From contig CM035166.1 in assembly GCA_020205615.1 (NCBI GenBank), positions 79,534,467 through 79,598,466 of the forward strand: a stretch of 64,000 nucleotides of DNA, read 5' to 3'. The position numbers were made by a program, and so were the translations under genes. The stretch's first letter is position 1. Each line of letters starts with the position of its first letter. This stretch comes from Panax quinquefolius (lineage: Eukaryota > Streptophyta > Magnoliopsida > Apiales > Araliaceae). Of the stretch, positions 56,757-64,000 are shown one piece after another. The notes beneath the pieces were generated by a model that saw only the letters and a program-made list of their open reading frames with translations, made no database searches and was not told the origin of the DNA.

Positions 56757-57530
56757 TTAACAACTTGAAGATGGGGTCACAGGTTGTTGTGAGTTCTGAG
56801 ATGAATCTGCTGATGAAATTGATTCTTTCCGAAAATCCTCGTATTTCCCTCTCTGTCTGGGGATGGGCATCTCAATAATTGCTTGAATTTTGGCAAGATC
56901 CAGCTCAATGCCTATGTGGCTCACTAGAAATCCCAGCAACTTGCATGACTTGACGCTGAAGGCGCACTTGGCTGGATTTAGCTTCAAGTTGTACTTGTGC
57001 AACCGGTTGAAGAGCTTTTTGAGCTGGTCTATGTGATCTTCTTCCCTTCGAGATTTGACAATGATGTTGTCCACATAGACTTATATCTCTTTGTCATTAA
57101 ATCATGGAAAAGAGCCATCATGTCTCGCTAATAGGTAGCTCTGGCATTCATGATGCCAAATGACAATCGTCTATAACAAAAGGTTCCCTAAGGAGTGATG
57201 ATTGTTGTCTTCTCCCGGTCCTCTTCAGCAACCATGATTTGGTGGTACCTAGCAAAGCAGTCAACAAAGGAGTACGAGTCATACTGAGCTGTATTATGAA
57301 TGAGTATATGGATAAATGGTACTGGAAAGTTGTCTTTGAGACAAGCTTTGTTCAAATCCCTATAATCCACATATACTCGCACCTTCCCTCCGGGTTTAGG
57401 TACGGGAACTATGTTTGATAGCCACTCAGGGTATGTTGATACCATGATGATGTCGGCTTTGAATTGTTTCACAATTTCTTCCTTGACTTTCAAACTCCAC
57501 TCAGGTTTTAATCGCCTAAGCTTCTATTTA
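56757..57530 (-). pseudogene. pol: Reverse transcriptase of Tat-1
   Basis: 57188-57493 reads MKVKEEIVKQFKADI, YPEWLSNIVPVPKPGGKVRV, YVDYRDLNKACLKDNFPVP, a YSFVDCFARYHQI block and EDREKTTIITP. A frame change and a degraded GTFCYRRLSFGIMNARATY segment follow. 57074-56757 gives VDNIIVKSRREEDHIDQL (catalytic D-N where D-D is expected), KLFNRLHKYNLKLNPAKC and LLGFLVSHIGIELDLAKIQA. It is inactive by frame and catalytic change. Confidence 0.9.
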
Positions 57531-57798
57531 ACTGACTTGAATCCCTCTTTAATGGGTAGGCAAGGAATGACGATATCAGTTGACAAACCGATCATGTCTT
57601 AATGAGACCATGCAAACACATCCTGGAATTAGGTCAATAAAGCAACCATGTCATTCCTTTAGCTTGGGGTAAGTTCCATGCCAATCTGGATTTGTTTGGG
57701 GTTTTCTAAGGTTCCGAGGTTAAAAGAGGTGGTTTGATCAAGGTTTGGTTTGGGTTTGTCTTTGACCCATTCTTTGATCTCCTCATGCACCTCATAGT
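57531..57798 (-). pseudogene. pol: Protease-RT linker of Tat-1
   Basis: Minus-strand pieces: ELTPS, DMVALLT, FQDVFAWSH, DMIGLSTDIVIPCLPIKEGF, KLRRLKPEWSLK. This is the conserved stretch upstream of RT. It stops abruptly at the nested LTR. Confidence 0.8.
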
Positions 57799-59493
57799 TA
57801 TTGGGTAAAATCTAATTACGCACAACACGCAAGTATACGTGGTCAACAAGAAATAAAGTGAAAGTAGAGTATCTTTCCCACGAGGAATTATTAATATAAA
57901 TTACCAAATACTAACTCTTAACCAAACTAATTTAATTTAAACAATCAATTTAAGATTTTAAATTAAATTATTTAATTAAACTAATTCTAATTACCACTAA
58001 TTAAAAATTAGATTTCGGAGATTTAAGATCACAACATCACTTATTGCTTCATTTAAGTTAACACACTTCGATTCAATTATTTTCTATCCTGAATTATTAA
58101 TCAAGAACACTAAAGCAAATAAAACCACCTCTCGATGCATAATACCCATACTCACTTAAATCCACAGATGATAGAATTAAGCAAGACACCCTGATTAACT
58201 AATCCACTATATCTCTATGTGAATTACAATTAAAAAGGATTTAAAGCACAAGTTCTCTATAAGATTACATATGGCATAAAGGCATATCTCTATCCTAAAC
58301 ACGAATCATGAATTCTATCTATACAGAAATCACAAACACATGTTATCATGATCAGATCTAAATCTAAACTTCATCTCTCGAGTTTATATAGATTATCACG
58401 GTAATTGTTAGCTAGACAATTAAGCAATTAAGTCCAAATCACAATAGACAATCCTCACAATAGAGCATAATAATTGATAGCGAAGCATATTAAAATAAAC
58501 TACACAATAAGATCTATTGTAATCTCAAACAAAGAATTAGTTCATGATTATTGAATTAAAATTAAGAATCCACAATTGAATAATCATTAAAAGATAAAGA
58601 TAAAAGAAGATAAGAAGATAAAATTTGTTGTCTGTAGATTTTGAAGCTCCCTCCTTGCTCCTACTTTGAATCTTCAATGGTCGCAGAGTTGCTTCAATCT
58701 CCAAATCTAACAAGAACTAGGATTTTGTCCTAATCTACTCTAATCTAATCTAATGGAATCCTCATTCTAATCTAATCTATATTATTCTCCTCATTTTATA
58801 AGTCTCTTTATATGTCTTTAAGTCCTCTTGGAAGTCCTTGAGTCAATCGGACTGAACCAATCCTTCTTGGACCCAAATTTGGACAAAATTTTCTTTTACT
58901 AGGCGTACCCTCGCCCCAGAAGGCTAGGTTTCATGTTTTCCAGCTGGCACCCCTACCCCGACGGGGGTCCTTTTTTTGCTCTGACGGCCTTTGGGAAAAC
59001 GGCCGTAACATTTGATTCGGGAAGAGTTACGAGGCGTGCCACCTATCAAATCGAATATATCGACGAGCTCTACAACTTTCCTTCTTTAAGAATTGAGAAA
59101 TAACGGACGAATGAAGGTCGAAATTGGGCTGGAAGTGACTGATATGTAAACGGCCACTCAAAATAGTGAAGTTCGATGTCCGTTGGTACAAAGGTCGTAA
59201 CTCTTGCATATGAACTCCGATTGGAATGATTCAAGTTGTTCTAGAAAGATAAAAAGAAGCTCTACAATGTAATCCAAGTTCCAAGCCAAGAACATTAAAT
59301 GAACATGAAAGCCCAAACGATGTCCAGATTGCTTTTCTTTGTGATTTTATACTAATTCTTTGCGATTTCAGCTCCCAAGCATATAATCTACAAAACGAAC
59401 ACAAAATGCATGAAAAGTAACTAAGAAACATGAGATTAAGAAAACTAATTTAAGTAATAGATATCGAATAAGTAGGTATAAAACCTACATATC
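57799..59493 (-). mobile_element. 3' LTR of Tat-2
   Basis: About 1,695 bases. In element orientation it starts TGATATGTAGGTT right after AAGTTTGGGGGAATT and ends CCCAATA. Positions 57799-58930 match 62158-63228. It contains GC-rich patches CCCTACCCCGACGGGGG (58949-58966) and two copies of a CGTAAC...GAACTCCGATT type module. Confidence 0.85.
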
Positions 59494-59510
59494 AAATTCC
59501 CCCAAACTTA
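59494..59510 (-). promoter_or_regulatory. Polypurine tract of Tat-2
   Basis: Minus strand AAGTTTGGGGGAATT, directly before TGATATGTAGG. A related TTTGGGGAAG occurs on the minus strand near 60697-60710. Confidence 0.75.
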
Positions 59511-60864
59511 AACATTTGCTTGTCCTCAAGCAAAAACACAAAACAACAATGCTATACAATGCTACTAATCTACATGCCTACGAATCCATCAGTAATGACA
59601 GAAACAAGTCTATTCAACTAACCTCAGTGAAATAAAGTAAACATGATAATACATCATATCAAAACTCATCAGTAATTTCTCAATTAATCATCAAATCTTA
59701 AACCGTTATTATTGATATAGTGCGTGTGTGCTCAACATCGATGCTAACTGATATAATGTTAAATACAACACATAATAGATCTCTTTAAAGGCATCATACA
59801 GTGACAACTCACAAAATTCACAAACAAGCTAAATCCAACTAAAGTTAAACATCCACCAAATTCAAGAGTCCAATCCGGGATACTTATGCTTTACTTTGCA
59901 TTACAGGGGCTTTTTGCTCTTTTTCCGTCTTATTATTTTTTTTATTTTATTTATTATTAATTTTTTTTCTTTACTATGACTGTGCAATGTCTCATTCCAT
60001 TAGGCTAACAGTGCTACCCCTTAGCGAACTTTCGACCAAAGACTCCCAGACCATAAACACCTTAGGGCGTTAGGTGTAAAGATACTCCCTCGGACGTACT
60101 TGCTAAAGTAACAAAGGCCCCGAAACAAGACTAGCCACGGTATTTTTTTTATCATTTTTCTTTTTTCTTTTTGAAGCTTATATATCCCAAAAATTTTCCC
60201 CAAACTTAAGTTTTTGTCTAAATTTAGTAATCTCCGCCTTTTCACGTCTTTCATTCATTCAAACTAGTATTATCCTTAAGAAGTCAATTATGTATCAATT
60301 TAAACTTAATCAGTCAACAAAGTTGTCTCTAACGTGCTAACATTGTTTATACAAGTTTCAAACAGGAAAAGTTCCACTTCATAACAAAAATAATCACGTC
60401 AAAGCTCTAATAATTAGTACTATACTTGTCTACTAAATTCCAATTTCATCATTGGCCAAAATAAACTGAAACTATCTAACAACTGGATTCATGCAAATGA
60501 ACATAGTAACTAACTAATATTTTTGAATTTTTTTTATAGACATAAATAAAAACTATTTACAACTACTTTGCTATGCAAACTATTATGCACTTACACTACA
60601 TGAATGCAAACATATAATAATCCTAAACTAAACAAACATGACAACTTATGCAAAACTAAAACAACTACATTAAACATGCAAAACTAAACTAATTAACTTC
60701 CCCAAACTTAACAATTACAATGTCCTCATTGTAAAATAAAGCATGAAGTGGACGAGGACTTCCCTGTAATCATTTAAGCTTGTGGTGATGGTGGCGTTGG
60801 CGGTGACGATCATTTTTCTATCCATTTAACCTCCAATACCTGCAATGAAGAGAGGCAACATAGA
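59511..60864 (-). other. Non-coding 3' interior of Tat-2
   Basis: No recognisable protein on either strand; poly-T tracts occur at 59928-59975 and 60139-60175. It includes the stretch 59873-60013 whose reverse appears at the Tat-1 3' junction. CTTGTCCTCAAGCAAAAAC and AATGTCCTCATTGTAAAA short inverted repeats sit near 59519 and 60717. Confidence 0.55.
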
Positions 60865-62017
60865 TTAATGAAGTTGAGGAACCCTCCATCCATCGAAAAT
60901 AATGTAGCTTTTGGTAGGTTCCCTTTTGTGATAGCCAAGTATGCTTTGTTTAGATAAGATCACATTCAAGAATGTCCAACATCTAGGTGTTTTCTCCATT
61001 GTGTATGTGATCACTTTGGGGCATAGAAGCTTTTTGGGGCATAGAAGCTTGTCACACACAATGGGCTCTTTGTCTATCTTCTCTTTCTCGTCCCACCATG
61101 GATTCAAAATTGTACTCGCTCTAATGTCATCAAGAGCTTCGTCGACGACATGACTACCAAGTGGGCATGATTTTACAAATCTGACTGACTCTTTGATCTT
61201 TGGTGGAGACCCATTTTGATCTTCGTCGACCTCTATTTCATTATCCCCAATTGTCTCCACTCTTCTTATATCTTTTGGCTTATCCAGTCGCAGATTTGGT
61301 TAGGGTTCTTCGTCAATTTCGTCATCCATGTCATAAAGCCAAGTGTTTGGAGGAAGGTTGCTTACGGCTTTGGTCATTTGCTCTATCTGATCCGTAAGAT
61401 TTTGATTTGACCTCATCTTCTATGAACTTGGACAATAATTCCCCCAGCCTTGAATTTTTTATTTCAGTCTTAGAAGCCATGTATTGAGGACTATTGGTTA
61501 AGGTAGTGATGAGTTGTTCCATCCGATTATTAAAATTTTGGGTTGACAGCTATTGGCTAATCCCCATCTCCTCTAGGTTTGCTATGCTCTTCAATATTAC
61601 ATCCCTCAGATTTGGCTTTTCTTCTTGTGGCAATGGAGGTGGACATGAAAATTTTGGTGTGTATGATGGATTTGGAGCGTAATATTGGTCATAATAAATG
61701 TAGCTCCCTGAAGAATTCGGGTGATACCCATAATCTCGGTAATAGTTAGGCTCAACATAGTTGTACCACTATATGGTAATCACCACTATATGGTACCGGC
61801 TCAAAATTGACGGTGCATTGATGACTCAGATGATTTCCAGCACAGTAATCACAAGTAACCACCACACTTTGACGACGTTGTGCTGCCAAAGCATCCAACT
61901 TCCTCGAAAGTGTCTCAATCTGTGCTGACAATGCAAATAATACATTGAGTCCATCAATTCATGTGTCCCTTGGTGGAGTCATATTTGTGTATGGCCATTG
62001 ATAATTGCATCCATCCA
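60865..62017 (-). pseudogene. gag-like frame of Tat-2 (broken)
   Basis: Minus strand. ATG at about 62017 gives MDGCNYQWPYTNMTPPRDT, then a stop. The frame continues LNVLFALSAQIETLSRKLDA and LAAQRRQSVVVTCDYCAGNH, then LSHQC: a CxxCxxxHxxxxC motif like the zinc motif of Athila/Tat gag proteins. Open pieces follow at 61522-61331 (QLITTLTNSPQYMASKTEIK) and 61260-60865, an acidic start then WDEKEKIDKEPIVCDKLLCP, KTPRCWTFLNVILSKQSIL. I do not recognise the latter as a known domain. An 18-base tandem duplication at about 61019-61054 doubles KLLCPK. Confidence 0.65.
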
Positions 62018-62136
62018 TGGTACCTGAAAAGAAAGAAAAATAGGGAGAGAATTAAATAAAAAGAAAAACAAAATGTTTAAATTAAGACTAATTTGATTGA
62101 AGCTAATATTAGCAAAAAAAATATTAAACTAATTCC

Positions 62137-62155
62137 CCGACAACGTCACGAAAAA
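62137..62155 (-). promoter_or_regulatory. Primer-binding site of Tat-2
   Basis: Minus strand CGTGACGTTGTCGGGGAA, a mutated form of the Tat/Athila-type TGGCGCCGTTGTCGGGGA. Confidence 0.75.
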
Positions 62156-62157
62156 GT

Positions 62158-63228
62158 TGTTGGGTAAAATCTAATTACGCACGACACACAAGTATACGTG
62201 GTCAACAAGTAATAAAGTGAAAGTAGAGTATCGTTCCCACGAGGAATTATTAATATAAATTACCAAATATTAACTCTTAACCAAACCAATTTTATTTAAA
62301 CAATCAATTTAAGATTATGAATTAAATTATTTAATTAAACTAATTCTAATTACAACTAATTAAAAATCAGATTACGGAGATTTAAGATCACAACTTCACT
62401 TATTGCTTCATTTAAGTTAACACACTTCACATCAATTATTTTCTATCCTGAATTGTTAATCAAGAACACTAAAGCAGATAAAATCACCTCTCGATGCATA
62501 ATACACATACTCACTTAAATCCACAGATGATAGAATTAAGCAAGACACCCTAATTAACTAATACACTATATCTCTATGTGAATTACAATTAAAAAGGATT
62601 TAAAGCACAAGTTCTCTATAAGATTACATATGGCGTAAAGACATATCTCTATCCTAAACACGAATCATGAATTCCATCTATGCAGAAATCACAAACACAT
62701 GCTATCATGATCAGATCTAAATCTAAACTTCATCTCTCGAGTTCATATAGATTATCACGATAATTGTTAGCTAGACAATTAAGCAATTAAGTCCAAATCA
62801 CAATAGACAATCCTCACAATAGAACATAATAATTGATAGTGAAGCATATTAAAATAAACTACACAATAAGATCCATTGTAATCTCAAACAAAGAATTAGT
62901 TCATGATTATTGAATTAAAACTAAGAATCCACAATTGAATAATCATTAAAAGACAAAGATAAAAGAAGATAAGAAGATAGAATCTGTTGTCTGTAAATTT
63001 TAAAGCTCCCTCCTTGCTCCTACTTTGAATCTTCAATGGTCTCCAAGTTGCTTCAATCTCCAAATCTAACAAGAACTAGGGTTTTGTCCTAATATACTCT
63101 AATATAATCTAATGGAATCCTCCTTCTAATCTAATCTATATTATTCTCCTCCTTGAGTCAATCGGATCGAACCAATCCTTCTTGGACCCAAATTTGGACA
63201 AAATTAGCTTTTTCTACGCGTACCCCCG
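62158..63228 (-). mobile_element. 5' LTR of Tat-2, truncated
   Basis: TGTTGGGTAAAATC start in plus view, matching 57799-58930. It stops at TACCCCCGCCCC, where it joins the Tat-1 primer-binding site. It also lacks about 50 bases present at 58796-58845, so the missing LTR start is about 560 bases. Confidence 0.85.
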
Positions 63229-63245
63229 CCCCGGCAACGGTGCCA
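63229..63245 (-). promoter_or_regulatory. Primer-binding site of Tat-1
   Basis: Minus strand TGGCACCGTTGCCGGGG, one mismatch from the common TGGCGCCGTTGCCGGGG. Confidence 0.88.
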
Positions 63246-63251
63246 AAAACT

Positions 63252-64000
63252 TATTTTGTAAAATCTAATTACGCACTGAACGCAAGTATACGTGGTCAAC
63301 AAATAATATAATAGTAAGTAGAGTATCGTTCCCTCAGAGACTATAATAAGAAATTAACTCTCATAATTATCAATTTCCTATTAATCCTAATTCTATTAAA
63401 CTAATCAATTTCCAGTTTGTAACTAAAAGTATTAAAAATATTAAAATCACTAAATTCTAAAAACTGAATTTTCAAACAAATAAAGGAGAATTAGGCTTCC
63501 GACTTCACTCTAAGCATCAATCTGATTATTACACCTTTATTCTAGTTTAACTCACTATCCCAGTTTATTAATCAAGAACACGTATATAGAACTAGCCACC
63601 TCTCGATGTACTAATACCGTATTAACTCAAATCCATAAATTAGATAGAATCAAGTTAAACACCTTAATCAACTAACTCACTATATCTCTATGTGAATTAC
63701 AATTAAAGAAGGTCTAAGTTCAAGCCCTTTATCTGATTTCATGCGATGTCAAGCGTATCTCTACCCTAACATACATAAAGATTCTGTTCATTCACAAAAT
63801 TCAAGAACACATGCTATATTAACTAAGTCTAGACTCGTATTTCATCTCTTAAATTCATACAAGTGCACGAATAATCGTTGATCAGGCAATTCATAAATTC
63901 AAGCTCAAATTAATATGGATAAACTGGATAATAGCTTATTAATCTAAAAATCAAAGTTACATAATCATCATTCCACTTAAAGATCCATCTTAAGCCTAAA
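63252..64000 (-). mobile_element. 5' LTR of Tat-1, cut by the window edge
   Basis: TATTTTGTAAAATCTAATTACG start in plus view; homologous to 50754-51400 and more distantly to the Tat-2 LTRs. Confidence 0.85.

Larger units (their letters stand above)
57799..63228 (-). mobile_element. Tat-2: small related element with gag-like frame only
   Basis: Minus strand. The 3' LTR is 57799-59493, with polypurine tract 59494-59510, interior about 2.6 kb, primer-binding site about 62137-62155, and a truncated 5' LTR 62158-63228. I found no protease, RT, RNase H or integrase. The interior carries a gag-like frame with a CxxC...H...C motif near the 5' end and a long untranslated 3' part. The LTR is related to that of Tat-1. 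The size and content resemble non-autonomous elements described as TR-GAG or LARD-like; this assignment is inference. Confidence 0.78.
50754..64000 (-). mobile_element. Tat-1: Tat-like Ty3/gypsy element, runs off the right edge
   Basis: Minus strand. The 5' LTR begins at 63252 and continues past the window, and the primer-binding site is 63229-63245. The interior holds a nested relative (57799-63228), then RT, RNase H, a second archaeal-type RNase H and integrase. A partial 3' LTR is at 50754-51400. An aRH downstream of the normal RNase H, TGGCACCGTTGCCGGGG as primer-binding site and DNIIVKSRREEDH in RT point to the Tat lineage. Gag and protease are missing, and a solo LTR splits the integrase. 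Confidence 0.85.

Noticed and set aside
60865..61260. Host gene in the right part
   Set aside because: The frame lies between the LTRs, primer-binding site and polypurine tract of Tat-2 in the element's orientation, so it is treated as its gag-like frame.
1..64000. tRNA, rRNA, organellar insertions or bacterial-type systems
   Set aside because: No cloverleaf, rRNA segment, chloroplast or mitochondrial gene, or operon-like gene set was seen; the tRNA-like sequences are primer-binding sites of retrotransposons.

Overview
The window is plant nuclear DNA, most likely heterochromatin of a flowering plant. It is very AT-rich and consists almost entirely of LTR retrotransposons nested in one another. 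I found no convincing host gene, rRNA, tRNA or CRISPR array. Species is not determinable from what I can see; clade names (Tekay-like, CRM/Reina-like, Tat-like, Ty1/copia) are inferred from motifs.

Layout. (1) 1-4456: old AT-rich sequence carrying a solo copia LTR (2150-4009, TSD GTTAA). (2) 4457-28838: a three-level nest. A solo LTR of a Tekay-like family (TSD TAAGG on both sides) was split by a complete but decayed Tekay-like element (5997-27083, TSD TACGC/TATGC). That element's gag was split by a Ty1/copia element on the minus strand (9503-20598, TSD AACAG). (3) 28954-38336: a second, internally deleted Tekay-like element on the minus strand lies inside another LTR of its own family. Its right junction is a long imperfect palindrome whose centre has been lost symmetrically. 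(4) 38337-40343: unassigned. (5) 40344-45463: a short-LTR chromovirus (CRM/Reina-like) with matching TSDs TAATG. Its gag-protease block is inverted relative to its LTRs and pol. (6) 45464-50753: unassigned sequence split by a 3.5 kb solo LTR (46075-49611, TSD AATCA). (7) 50754-64000: a Tat-like element on the minus strand (dual RNase H), running off the right edge. Its integrase is split by a second, oppositely oriented solo LTR of the 46075 family (52135-55171, TSD ACCTC). A smaller related element, apparently with only a gag-like reading frame, lies between its pol and its primer-binding site.

Function. Each element kept recognisable parts: LTR promoters with TATAAATA boxes, a primer-binding site (initiator tRNA-Met type for copia and chromoviruses, TGGCRCCGTTG type for Tat), gag with a zinc knuckle, protease, RT, RNase H, integrase, chromodomain, polypurine tract. 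None is intact; stops, frameshifts, deletions or inversions break every one. The relative order of several insertions can be read from the target-site duplications. Much of the disagreement between LTR copies sits in short clusters at CG/CCG-containing sites, so part of the apparent decay may be consensus error rather than mutation.
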